21,026 nucleotides of DNA from a virus, in IMG/VR virus record IMGVR_UViG_3300030618_000673, positions 1 to 21,026 of that record; one strand, 5' to 3'. Position numbers and translations under genes: made by a program. Positions 12,770-20,922 of the stretch are shown one piece after another (the stretch's first letter is position 1; each line of letters begins with the position of its first letter). Under the pieces are notes generated by a model. That model was not told where the DNA came from. It made no database searches and saw only the letters and a list, made by a program, of their open reading frames with translations.

Positions 12770-13856
12770 GCCGATCGCACGTGCCGTACGCGGAGCAGTC
12801 AATGTAAACGGCACGCCACTGGCGGGCTGGCTGGAGTTCGAGGTCGAAAACAATGTGTATGCATCAGCCGATTCGTTCTCCTGCACATTTTCCGCCGCGC
12901 AGTTGCCCAAGGAACGCGATGCCAATTGGTTTTCCCAACAGCAGGATATGACTATCGAGCTGTTCGTCGGTTTTCCGGATAACACCGGTCAGGCGGCGCC
13001 AGGCAACTTGCCGAGTTGGATTTACGGCACGGTCGATGAAATTGACTACGACCCGGTCGAAGGTCTGATTGAAGTGCGCGGACGCGATCTGACACATCTG
13101 TTTATCGATGCCAAAACCACCGAGAAATTTCAGAACCAGACCGCTTCGCAAGTTGCGACTGCGCTGGCGCTCAGACATGGCTTGAGTACCCAGACCACGC
13201 CGACCAAAACACCAATCGGCAAATACTACGAAATCGATTCTGCGCACATCAACGATGCACGCACCGAATGGGAATTACTCAACTATCTCGCGCGCGTCGA
13301 GCAGTATGTGGTTTACGTACAAGGACAGACCTTGGTCTTCCAGCCACAGCCGACGCCAGATAGCGCTACACCCTACCCCGTCGTCTGGACACCGCCGAGC
13401 AAGACGCTGGGTTATGCCCAGGCGGCAGTGGAAAGCATCCGCTTCCAGCGCGCAACAACCCTATCGCACGGCGTGGTGGTCACAGTCAAATCGTGGAACG
13501 ACGCCGCACAGCATGCATTCACCGTGAGTTACCCGCCTGCCCAGAGTCAATCAAAGAGCAGTGAAGCACCTCAGATGTATGCCTACTCGATTGCGAATAT
13601 GACGCCACAGAAAGCCTTGCAACATGCGCAAGCCAAGTATCGCGAGATCATGCAACATGAAATGAAACTGAGCCTGACCCTGCCCGGCAACGACGACCTG
13701 AATCGTAATTCGGTGATTCAGGTAAGCGGCACGGGCACCGATTACGACCAGGCTTATTACCCGGATACCATCACGCGCCGTTTCAGTCTGGACCAAGGGT
13801 ATCGCATGGAAGTGAATGCGAAGAATCATCACCCCGATTCGGAGCTCGGCGCATGA
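12762..13856 (+). CDS. Baseplate hub protein (gpD / gp27-like)
   Basis: A 364-residue protein of the late-control-D / Mu gp44 / T4 gp27 type. The first domain (AVRGAVNVNGTPLAGWLEFE, NVYASADSFSCTFSAAQLP) and second (IELFVGFPDNTG, WIYGTVDEIDYDPVEGLIEV, RGRDLTHLFIDAKT) show the paired beta-barrel pattern. QTASQVATALALRHGL and TEWELLNYLARVEQYVVYVQ follow, typical of the hub family. The trimer forms the central hub on which the spike V sits and matches the tube diameter. It begins within the end of the tip gene and ends with ATGA overlapping the spike gene. Confidence 0.9.
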   Translation: MPKPIARAVRGAVNVNGTPLAGWLEFEVENNVYASADSFSCTFSAAQLPKERDANWFSQQQDMTIELFVGFPDNTGQAAPGNLPSWIYGTVDEIDYDPVEGLIEVRGRDLTHLFIDAKTTEKFQNQTASQVATALALRHGLSTQTTPTKTPIGKYYEIDSAHINDARTEWELLNYLARVEQYVVYVQGQTLVFQPQPTPDSATPYPVVWTPPSKTLGYAQAAVESIRFQRATTLSHGVVVTVKSWNDAAQHAFTVSYPPAQSQSKSSEAPQMYAYSIANMTPQKALQHAQAKYREIMQHEMKLSLTLPGNDDLNRNSVIQVSGTGTDYDQAYYPDTITRRFSLDQGYRMEVNAKNHHPDSELGA

Positions 13857-14542
13857 GATCCATCAATGCATTATCCAATGCGATGCGGCAGCAGGCCGAA
13901 ATCTCAGCAGGCACCAAAGCACTGCCGCGCATGGGTCTGGTCAGCAGTTATGACCCCAACAAACACAGCGCCAAGATTCTTTGGCAACCCGATGGTATCG
14001 AGTCCGACTGGATGCCGGTCGGCGCCGTTGGCGTAGGCGCCGGATTCGGCGTGCTCTGCGCGCCCAATCTGGGCGATATGGTACTGGTCGAATTTTCCGA
14101 AGGCAGCAGCAACGCTCCAAAGATTGTCGGCCGCTACTTTTCCAATATCAACGTGCCGCCCAGCGTACCTTCCGGCGAAACCTGGATCGTTCACAAAAGC
14201 GGCTCGGTACTTAAATTTCATAACAGCGGCGTGGTCGAACTCGTGACCGCAGCCGATTTAAATGCCACCGTCGGCGGCAACCTAAATGCGACCGTCTCGG
14301 GCGCAGCCAGCTATACCGCCAGTTCGCATACCTTTACCGGCCCGGTCACGATGAAGGCGACGCTAAACGTCGCACAAGCCATCACAGGTCAAGGCGGTAT
14401 GGCGATTTCGGGCGGCTCGGGCGCAGCGGTCACGGGCAATCTGAATGTCACCAACGGCAATGTCAGTGCCGACGGCATCGACCTGAAAACCCATACGCAT
14501 AGCGACCCGCAAGGCGGTTTCGTCGGTGCGCCGCAGGGATAA
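13853..14542 (+). CDS. Baseplate assembly protein V / spike with metal-binding HxH tip
   Basis: A 229-residue protein starting on the hub stop (ATGA). Residues about 20-105 are the OB-fold (RMGLVSSYDPNKHSAKILWQ, VGAVGVGAGFGVLCAPNLGD, MVLVEFSEGSS) of P2 gpV / Mu gp45. The C-terminal half is a Gly/Asn/Thr repeat region (LNATVGGNLNATVSG, FTGPVTMKATLNV, AVTGNLNVTNGNVSADGIDL), expected of a triple-stranded beta-helix, and ends KTHTHSDPQGG. The H-x-H near the tip is the motif that in P2 and related spikes binds an iron ion in a trimer of histidine pairs (established for P2 gpV). The spike pierces the outer membrane. It is complete; no lysozyme domain is fused. Confidence 0.93.
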   Translation: MRSINALSNAMRQQAEISAGTKALPRMGLVSSYDPNKHSAKILWQPDGIESDWMPVGAVGVGAGFGVLCAPNLGDMVLVEFSEGSSNAPKIVGRYFSNINVPPSVPSGETWIVHKSGSVLKFHNSGVVELVTAADLNATVGGNLNATVSGAASYTASSHTFTGPVTMKATLNVAQAITGQGGMAISGGSGAAVTGNLNVTNGNVSADGIDLKTHTHSDPQGGFVGAPQG

Positions 14543-14566
14543 AACCCGCATCACAGCAGGATAAAT

Positions 14567-14965
14567 ATGGACCTATTTCATTACTGGGGAGAGGATTTAC
14601 AAGCCTCGCCCACCGGCGATCTTTCGCTGGCGGATATGAGCACTACGACCAAGCAGGAAATTCTGCGCGCCCTGATGACCAACGCGGCACTCAGCGATAG
14701 CGCGGGCAATCCGCTTACCGCGGCCGATTATCTGGACCATCCCGATTTCGGCGCAGGCTTGCCGCGACGTATCGGCGATCTGCTCGATCTCGGGCAGATC
14801 AGTGCGGTGGTAATGGGCGTCGTTTTGTCATTCCCCGAGGTATCTCGTTCTCCACGCCCGGTCGTCGATGTAACAGCGTTCAACGACGGCGCGACCATTT
14901 CAATACAGTACGTCGATACCGCCAGCGGCGGTTCCGAACTGCTTTCTTTTGACATCAAGCCATGA
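14567..14965 (+). CDS. Baseplate protein W / gp25-like wedge protein
   Basis: A 132-residue protein with AGGA before the ATG. It opens DLFHYWGEDLQASPTGDLSL and continues QEILRALMTNAALSDSAGNP, LDHPDFGAGLPRRIGDLLD, the size and layout of T4 gp25/GpW/Mu gp46 ('D..G..L......G......Q.IL.R.LT......Y...P.FG..L...I'). Gp25 is the conserved wedge that nucleates sheath assembly at the baseplate. Its stop overlaps the J start (ATGA, 14962-14965). Confidence 0.82.
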   Translation: MDLFHYWGEDLQASPTGDLSLADMSTTTKQEILRALMTNAALSDSAGNPLTAADYLDHPDFGAGLPRRIGDLLDLGQISAVVMGVVLSFPEVSRSPRPVVDVTAFNDGATISIQYVDTASGGSELLSFDIKP

Positions 14966-16119
14966 CGGTACAAACTCAATCGTTTACACAAATCCTCCAG
15001 GGATTTGCCGCGACCGTGCAAGGCGCGGCGTCCACTCTCGTTAATTTTGTCGTCGGCTCGATTCTGCGCGCCGTCGGCGAGGGCGTTGCCTGGGTCTCGC
15101 TATGGCTGCAAGGACTGATCCTGCAAGCCATCGCCTTGACACGCGCCACCACCTCGAACGGCGCAGATCTCGATTCATGGTGCGCCCAATACGGCTTTAC
15201 GCGCCTCTTGCCCAATGCCGCCAGCGGCGCTGTCAGTTTCGCGCGCTTCACCGCCACCCAACAGGCTGTGGTGCCGGTGGGCGCAATCGTGCAGACCGGT
15301 GACGGCTCCCAGCAATTTCAAGTGATTGCCGACACCACCAACCCCGCTTATAACGTCACGCTGAACGGCTTTGTACTTGCTGCCGGCATGTCCAGCATTC
15401 TGGCCACCGTGGTCGGCGTCACACCCGGCAATAACTCACTGAACCTGCCCGATGCCTCGGGCAATATTTCCGCCGGCACCATCACCCAGCTATATCAATC
15501 TATTCCCGGCATCGATACGGTCAGCAATCCACTCGCCTTCAGCAACGGCTTCAACGCCGAAAGCGATATGGCGATGCGCATTCGTTTTGTCTCCTACCTC
15601 GCGACCTTGGCCAAGGCGACCAAACTGGCAGTGGGCGCGGCCATCACCGCGCTTGGCGCAAACTTCACCTATACCTTGGTCGAGAATCTGAACTACGCAG
15701 ACAACTCGCCTCATATGGGCTATTTCTATGCAGTGGTCGATGACGGCACGGGAGCGCCGCCCTCCACCACACTCTCGACCGTATATAACGCCATCGATGC
15801 AGTCCGGCCGTTCACCTCGACCTTTGGGGTATTTCCGCCGACGCTCCAACCGGTGGTGGTCGCCATGACGCTGACCACCAGCTCGACCACCAGCGCCGGA
15901 CACGCCGCCACCGTGGCACTGGTCAGCACAGCCGTCACCACGTACATCAACAGCCTGGTACTCGGGCAATCGTTGTCGTACTTCAGGCTCAGCCAGATTG
16001 CCTTCGATGCCAGCAGCGACGTGATCGACATCTCCGGCTATACGCTGAACGGCGGTACGCTCGACGTGCCGGCGTCCAACCAACAGGTGATCAAAACCAC
16101 TAGCGTAACGGTGATCTGA
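14962..16119 (+). CDS. Baseplate J-like protein
   Basis: A 385-residue protein of the PF04865 family. The N-terminus (QSFTQILQGFAATVQGAAST, VGSILRAVGEGVAWVSLWLQ, then LDSWCAQYGFTRLLPNAASG) is family-typical. A beta region follows with VPVGAIVQTGDGSQQFQV and GVTPGNNSLNLP, then NGFNAESDMAMRIRFVSYLA, the J signature 'G...E.D...R.R'. The C-terminus SQIAFDASSDVIDISGYTLN is the usual inner-wedge end. J dimers link hub and fibres and switch the baseplate to the contracted state. It overlaps the gene on each side by a few bases. Confidence 0.93.
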   Translation: MTVQTQSFTQILQGFAATVQGAASTLVNFVVGSILRAVGEGVAWVSLWLQGLILQAIALTRATTSNGADLDSWCAQYGFTRLLPNAASGAVSFARFTATQQAVVPVGAIVQTGDGSQQFQVIADTTNPAYNVTLNGFVLAAGMSSILATVVGVTPGNNSLNLPDASGNISAGTITQLYQSIPGIDTVSNPLAFSNGFNAESDMAMRIRFVSYLATLAKATKLAVGAAITALGANFTYTLVENLNYADNSPHMGYFYAVVDDGTGAPPSTTLSTVYNAIDAVRPFTSTFGVFPPTLQPVVVAMTLTTSSTTSAGHAATVALVSTAVTTYINSLVLGQSLSYFRLSQIAFDASSDVIDISGYTLNGGTLDVPASNQQVIKTTSVTVI

Positions 16120-16787
16120 TGGCGACCGGAGACCAAGCAGATATTTTCGCGCGCCTCAAAGCATTGATGCCGCGCGGTTGGTTCGGCGACAACTCACCCT
16201 TGCTAGATGCCATCCTGCAAGGCTGCGCCAATGCGTTGGCCGCGGTGTACCTCGCCTATAGCTACCTGCTGCTGCAAACCCGGATCCAGACATCCAGCGA
16301 TGGGTGGCTCGATCTCAGTGCTGCCGATCACTTCGGCGAACAGGGTTTGCCGCGCAAGGTAAGTGAAGCCGATGCCAGCTATCGCAATCGGATTCTGGTG
16401 AACATCATTCGCGAGCGCGGTACCCGCAACGCCGTAACCAAGGTGTTGACCGATTTGACCGGGCGCGCGCCGACCATCGTCGAGCCGCAACGTCCCTCGG
16501 ATACAGGCGCTTACGGCGGCCCCATGATCGGCTACGGATCCGCCGGCGCCTACGGCTCGATGTCGCTCAACTACCAGGCATTTGTCACGGCCTATCGCCC
16601 AATCGGTAGCGGCATTCCGTATGTCGCAGGCTACGGTTGCTCGACGGGCGGCTATTCGCAAGCGTCACAAGCCGAGTACGCGCCTTATGCCTCGATGCAA
16701 AACAGCGTCAGCGATGCCGACATTTATGCCGCCATCGATTCGGTAAGGCCGGCTGGAACGATTATCTGGACCCGCATCACCAGTTAA
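16119..16787 (+). CDS. Baseplate tail protein I / gp48-like
   Basis: A 222-residue protein starting on the J stop (TGATG). It opens QADIFARLKALMPRGWFGDN, then ILQGCANALAAVYLAYSYLL, in line with Mu gp48/P2 gpI-type wedge proteins (ARL..LLPRG....., then a helix). DGWLDLSAADHFGEQGLPRK and EADASYRNRILVNIIRERGT ('D.YR..I') are strong. The C-terminal 75 residues are Gly/Tyr/Ser-rich (YGGPMIGYGSAGAYGSMSLN, AGYGCSTGGYSQASQAEYAP), an unusual insert before the final SVRPAGTIIWTRITS. I-type proteins attach the fibre to the wedge, and the fibre gene follows after a terminator. Confidence 0.85.
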   Translation: MATGDQADIFARLKALMPRGWFGDNSPLLDAILQGCANALAAVYLAYSYLLLQTRIQTSSDGWLDLSAADHFGEQGLPRKVSEADASYRNRILVNIIRERGTRNAVTKVLTDLTGRAPTIVEPQRPSDTGAYGGPMIGYGSAGAYGSMSLNYQAFVTAYRPIGSGIPYVAGYGCSTGGYSQASQAEYAPYASMQNSVSDADIYAAIDSVRPAGTIIWTRITS

Positions 16788-16812
16788 AAGCGCATCACGT
16801 AGACCCACCCAG

Positions 16813-16837
16813 ACCCCGCTCCCGCGGGGTTTTTTTT
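16813..16837 (+). terminator. Intrinsic terminator before fibre gene 1
   Basis: ACCCCGC (16813-16819), loop TCCC, GCGGGGT (16824-16830), followed by seven more T residues. It lies 26 bases after the stop of the I-like gene and 19 bases before the fibre start. It is almost the same stem as the one before fibre 2. Confidence 0.88.
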
Positions 16838-16855
16838 ATCTTTTGGAGAAATGCT

Positions 16856-18532
16856 TTGGACCGCACTATTATTTACCCCGGCGCCATTCCGCTTGAAACC
16901 GATTTGCTGAATACAAACCGGAACACTTTCACGGCATTGGGCTCGCTCGCACAAGATCTGTTCGGCACCAGCACGGTGTTTTCAGGTTTGAACTGCGTAC
17001 CGACCGCCTTGGCGTCGATGTCGGTCAGCATCGCTCCAGGGCGGGTGTACGCTTTGCAAAACCGAGACAATACAGCCTACTCCTCGCTTCCTGCCGACAC
17101 CGCACATCAGCTGATGAAGCAAGGTATCTTGCTCGATGCACAGACATTTTCATGCCCGGCACCGCAGACCTCCGGCTTTTCAGTGAACTATCTAATTTCG
17201 GCGAATTTTGTCGAGCAGGATGTCAGCCCGATCGTACTGCCTTACTACAACGCCACCAATCCGGCACAGGCCTTCAGCGGCCCACCCGCCAACGGCAACT
17301 CCAGCGGCGCGGCGCAAAACACCGTGCGTCAGAATACTGTGCAGCTCACGCTGACTCCCGGCGTAGCTGCCGCCACCGGCAACCAGATGACCCCGTCGGC
17401 GCCAGCCGGAGCCACACCGCTGTGGGTGATTACCGTAGCTTATGGTCAGACCTCGATCACCGCTGCGAATATCGCGGCTGCGCCTAATTCGCCGTTTGCG
17501 CCTACCGGAGGGTATTTTGCGGCGGTCGGCGAACGCTATAGCGGCATTCAGAACGTTGCCGGCAATTCGATTTTGACGACTGCGGCGCTCGGCGCGCTGG
17601 TTAATGTCACTGCGACCGGAACCACGCAGACGCTACCACCTGCTGCGAATTGTCCCAATGGCACCAGCATTACGATTGTCTATATGCAATCGAGCGGCTC
17701 GGTTAGCGTGGTACACAACGGCAACGATATCTTGGTGTTTGGCCAAGGGAATAGTACGAACAGTCTCACGCTGAATCCGGGTGAGGAAGTGCAGTTTGTG
17801 TCGAATGGGGTGAATAGTTGGGTGAGTGCCGGGCAGACGCTGTCGACGGGGGTGACTGCGGCGCAATTTGATAATAGTAGTAAGTTGGCGACGACTTCAT
17901 TTGTGCAACAAGCACTGGGTGCAGTTTCCGGAGAAAATCAGTACAACTCATCGCAAATACTTACCGCAGCCAATGATGCAAATAAATTGATCGTTATCGG
18001 TTCGACGGGCGGAAACATAACACTTCCCGCTCGTTCGACCGTCGTGCCGGGGACAAAACTCTATTTCATGTCTCAAGGCGGGACATCAACTCTTTTTACT
18101 CAAGGGAGTGATGCCTTATGGCTTGACACAACGACCGTCCCGAATCTTCCATTTGGCTTGGGTGATTATTTCGAAGTGACCGCTGCGTCAAACAGCAATG
18201 TATGGATGGTTACATCGGGGACACCATTGCTGGGCAAATGTAGTGGTTTCGCTTCATCCCAATTAGGTATCGGCTATCAAAAGCTGCCCAGCGGCATGAT
18301 TATCCAGTGGGGCTCAGGAGCAACGAATAGCTCAGGGACATTCACAACATCTCTACCTATCACGTTCCCGAATGGATGGTTTACAGGATATTCATCCTGC
18401 CAACAAGCAGGGAGTTTCACAACCACCGTTTCCAACCTCGTCACAACAACAATATCGGTGATTGGCTACTCATCGTCTAACGGCGTCCCGGCAGTCGGTT
18501 TGTATGTGACATGGCTTGCACTCGGCCGATAA
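16856..18532 (+). CDS. Tail fibre protein 1 (TTG start)
   Basis: A 558-residue protein. The Shine-Dalgarno TTTTGGAG ends at 16848. The ATG at 16851 is only two bases away and out of frame (it reads MLWTALLF... and soon stops), while the TTG at 16856 is 7 bases away and opens MDRTIIYPGAIPLETDLLNT. Residues about 1-130 are the baseplate-proximal domain, about 220-340 a repeated beta region, and the KLATTSFVQQALG phrase near 355 marks the join to a C-terminal receptor-binding part. That part is unrelated to fibre 2 except for GYQKLPSGMIIQWGSG, the signature of the gp53-like fibre C-terminal domain, and the final W-x-A-[LI]-G. The C-terminus is expected to bind the surface receptor (LPS or a protein). 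Downstream, AAAGGAG leads to its chaperone. Confidence 0.88.
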   Translation: MDRTIIYPGAIPLETDLLNTNRNTFTALGSLAQDLFGTSTVFSGLNCVPTALASMSVSIAPGRVYALQNRDNTAYSSLPADTAHQLMKQGILLDAQTFSCPAPQTSGFSVNYLISANFVEQDVSPIVLPYYNATNPAQAFSGPPANGNSSGAAQNTVRQNTVQLTLTPGVAAATGNQMTPSAPAGATPLWVITVAYGQTSITAANIAAAPNSPFAPTGGYFAAVGERYSGIQNVAGNSILTTAALGALVNVTATGTTQTLPPAANCPNGTSITIVYMQSSGSVSVVHNGNDILVFGQGNSTNSLTLNPGEEVQFVSNGVNSWVSAGQTLSTGVTAAQFDNSSKLATTSFVQQALGAVSGENQYNSSQILTAANDANKLIVIGSTGGNITLPARSTVVPGTKLYFMSQGGTSTLFTQGSDALWLDTTTVPNLPFGLGDYFEVTAASNSNVWMVTSGTPLLGKCSGFASSQLGIGYQKLPSGMIIQWGSGATNSSGTFTTSLPITFPNGWFTGYSSCQQAGSFTTTVSNLVTTTISVIGYSSSNGVPAVGLYVTWLALGR

Positions 18533-18545
18533 AGGAGATACACAG

Positions 18546-19094
18546 ATGGGTCAAAAACTCGCAGCATATAACGCGCAAGGCGCAATCACCGGCTTCTACG
18601 ACAGCGTGGATAGTCCCGTTCCAAGCAGTATCACCAATGTCATCGCCATCACCGACCAGCAATGGCAAACCTGCCTCTCGACACCCGGCTACACCGTCGT
18701 CAACGGCGCTCTGGTCGCACCCGCGCCACCGACAAATGCGCAGTTATTGGCCGCCGCGCAAGCAGCACAAATTGCCAGCTTGTATGCAGCCTGTTCTTCC
18801 GCAATTACGGCGGGCTTCACATCCAACGCACTGGGAGCCGCGCATAGCTATCCCAGCACGCTGATGGACCAGTCCAACCAGGTGACGGTATCGAATAACG
18901 CTGCAGGCGGTTCGCTATGGTGCGAAACCGGCTCGGCCTGGGCATTCGTCACGCATACCCAGGCACAAGCCCGACAAGTCGTTGCCGATTTTTCGAAATA
19001 CCTAAACAGCAAGCAATCGGAACTTGTAAACCTGACCACCATTGTCAATACCGCAAGTATCGTTGCAGCAGTGCAAGCTGTCGCATGGAGTTAA
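18546..19094 (+). CDS. Tail fibre assembly chaperone 1 (DUF4376-like)
   Basis: A 182-residue protein from the ATG at 18546 (AGGAG at 18534-18538). The upstream in-frame extension overlaps fibre 1 and is rejected. The N-terminus (MGQKLAAYNAQGAITGFYDS, then VIAITDQQWQTCLSTPGYTV, VNGALVAPAPPT) is the pattern of tail fibre assembly proteins. The C-terminal part (GSAWAFVTHTQAQARQVVAD, FSKYLNSKQSELVNLTTIVN) resembles DUF4376, with NNAAGGSLWCETG in between. Such proteins help the fibre trimerise and often come in matched pairs with a fibre C-terminus. Its first 104 bases are identical to those of the gene at 20923. Confidence 0.8.
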   Translation: MGQKLAAYNAQGAITGFYDSVDSPVPSSITNVIAITDQQWQTCLSTPGYTVVNGALVAPAPPTNAQLLAAAQAAQIASLYAACSSAITAGFTSNALGAAHSYPSTLMDQSNQVTVSNNAAGGSLWCETGSAWAFVTHTQAQARQVVADFSKYLNSKQSELVNLTTIVNTASIVAAVQAVAWS

Positions 19095-19228
19095 AACCCT
19101 AAGTCGAAGCAGGCCGGCGCTGCCGATATAAGCATCCGGTTTCCCCTTGTTGTGGACAGCAACCGCCGGCCGTAATACTCATTCGGGCCCGCCCGATCCG
19201 TTAGACCGCCTCACATACACCATGTCAC

Positions 19229-19256
19229 AACCCCGCTACGGCGGGGTTTTCTTTTT
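19229..19256 (+). terminator. Intrinsic terminator before fibre gene 2
   Basis: AACCCCGC (19229-19236), loop TACG, GCGGGGTT (19241-19248), then TT-C-TTTTT: a perfect 8-bp stem. It lies about 135 bases after the chaperone 1 stop, in a 168-base spacer otherwise without a feature, and just ahead of the fibre 2 Shine-Dalgarno (TTTTTGGAG). Confidence 0.88.
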
Positions 19257-19268
19257 GGAGAAATGCTT

Positions 19269-20918
19269 TTGGACCGTACTATTGTTTACCCCGGCGCCAT
19301 TCCGCTTGAAACCGATTTGCTGAATACAAATCGGAACATCATGACGGCATTGGGCTCGCTCACGCAGGATTTGTTCGGTAGCAACACAGTATTTTCAGGC
19401 TTGAACTGCGTACCGACGGTCCCGGCGGCGATGTCGGTCAGCATCGCTCCAGGGCGGGTGTATGCTTTGCAAAACCGTGACACCATCGCGTATTCGTCGC
19501 TCGGCACCGACATCACGCATCAACTCATGAAGCAAGGTATCTTGCTCGATACACAGACATTTTCATGCCCGGCGCCGCAGACCTCGGGCTTCGCAGTGAA
19601 CTACCTGATCTCGGCAAGTTTTGTCGAACAGGATATCGACCCGGTTGTGCTGCCCTACTACAATGCCGTCAATCCAGCGCAGGCCTTTAGCGGCCCACCC
19701 GTCAACGGCAACTCCAGCGGTGTGGCGCAAAACACTATTCGCCAGGACACCGTACAGCTCACACTGACTGTGGGTGTCGCCGCTGCCAACGGTAATCAGA
19801 TGACCCCTGCGGCACCGGTCGGGGCTACACCGCTGTGGGTTATCACAGCAACTTATGGTCAGACCTCGATCACCGCGGCGAATATTGCTGCGGCACCTAA
19901 CTCGCCGTTTGCACCCACCGGCGGGTACTTTTCAGCAGTGGGCGAACGCTATAGCGGCATTCAGAATATCGCCGGCAACTCGACTTTGACGACTGCGGCG
20001 CTCGGCGCGCTGGTCAATGTCACGGCGACCGGCACCACCCAAACCTTGCCACCTGCGGCGAACTGCCCAAACGGCACCAGCATTACGATTGTCTATATGC
20101 AATCGAGCGGTTCAGTCACCGTGATGCGTAATGGCAGCGATATTCTGATATTCGGCCAGGGTAATAGTACGAGTAACCTTACCCTCAGCCCTGGTGAGGA
20201 AGTGCAGTTTGTTTCGAATGGGGTGAATGGCTGGGTGAGCGCCGGGCAGACGCTTTCGACAGGGGTAACGCCACCATTAGGCGACAGTAGCAACAAGCTC
20301 GCGACGACCAGCTTTGTGCAGCGTGCTCTGGGTAATACGCAGGGGATCATTGGCGTGCAGAGCAGCCTAACGTTGACTCCATCGCAAGTAGGCTCGTTCG
20401 TCGAAATCAACGCCGGCAGCGGCATTGTTATTACCCTGCCAATGCCGACGGGGTTAGGCGGGGCATGTTTAAATTTCTACAACCCATCGACCAACCCGGT
20501 TTCTATTGTGGCGCCTCCGCCTAGCACCATCAATATTAACCTGACCAACATACCCGCCTATACGCTTCCAGCGGGCGGCACTCTGACATTGATGACAGAC
20601 GGTGCGTCATGGTCAATGATTGGAGGAAGTGGTACAGGTCAATTGTCGAGTACTGGTTATCAAAAATTTCCCAGTGGGTTAATTCTTCAATGGGGCTATT
20701 CAACCGCAGCAACCCAGACAACCCCCGCCTACGTCTCCTTCCCGATAAGCTTTCCCACGTCGCTTTTCTCTATAACACTCGGCCCGGCTGTCGCCGCAGC
20801 CAATGCAAATTCCTATAGTGTAAGTGCGGCATACACGGGAACTCACGGATTTAATCTCGTCAATAACAGTAGCAGCTCCGGTGCAGTCACCGCTTACTGG
20901 CAAGCGATAGGAATGTAA
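19269..20918 (+). CDS. Tail fibre protein 2 (paralogue of fibre 1 with a different C-terminus)
   Basis: A 549-residue protein from the TTG at 19269 (GGAG ends 8 bases before). An in-frame ATG at 19263 exists here and would add two residues, but it is only 2 bases from the Shine-Dalgarno, and the TTG also works in fibre 1. The first 355 or so residues match fibre 1 at roughly 85% (by eye), with runs such as VYPGAIPLETDLLNTNRN and ANCPNGTSITIVYMQSSGSV. After KLATTSFVQRALG the sequence diverges: QGIIGVQSSLTLTPSQVGSF, ITLPMPTGLGGACLNFYNPS, then the shared GYQKFPSGLILQWGYS motif and AVTAYWQAIGM. It therefore should have a different receptor. A chaperone start follows at 20923. Confidence 0.9.
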   Translation: MDRTIVYPGAIPLETDLLNTNRNIMTALGSLTQDLFGSNTVFSGLNCVPTVPAAMSVSIAPGRVYALQNRDTIAYSSLGTDITHQLMKQGILLDTQTFSCPAPQTSGFAVNYLISASFVEQDIDPVVLPYYNAVNPAQAFSGPPVNGNSSGVAQNTIRQDTVQLTLTVGVAAANGNQMTPAAPVGATPLWVITATYGQTSITAANIAAAPNSPFAPTGGYFSAVGERYSGIQNIAGNSTLTTAALGALVNVTATGTTQTLPPAANCPNGTSITIVYMQSSGSVTVMRNGSDILIFGQGNSTSNLTLSPGEEVQFVSNGVNGWVSAGQTLSTGVTPPLGDSSNKLATTSFVQRALGNTQGIIGVQSSLTLTPSQVGSFVEINAGSGIVITLPMPTGLGGACLNFYNPSTNPVSIVAPPPSTININLTNIPAYTLPAGGTLTLMTDGASWSMIGGSGTGQLSSTGYQKFPSGLILQWGYSTAATQTTPAYVSFPISFPTSLFSITLGPAVAAANANSYSVSAAYTGTHGFNLVNNSSSSGAVTAYWQAIGM

Positions 20919-20922
20919 ATAT

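Noticed and set aside
15490-16083. A 197-codon leftward frame inside baseplate J
   Set aside because: Antisense to a confident J-like gene and made of Arg/Gly/Val-rich low-quality sequence.
16637-16855. Upstream in-frame extension of fibre 1
   Set aside because: Overlaps the I-like gene and crosses an intrinsic terminator; the TTG at 16856 has the ribosome site and matches fibre 2.
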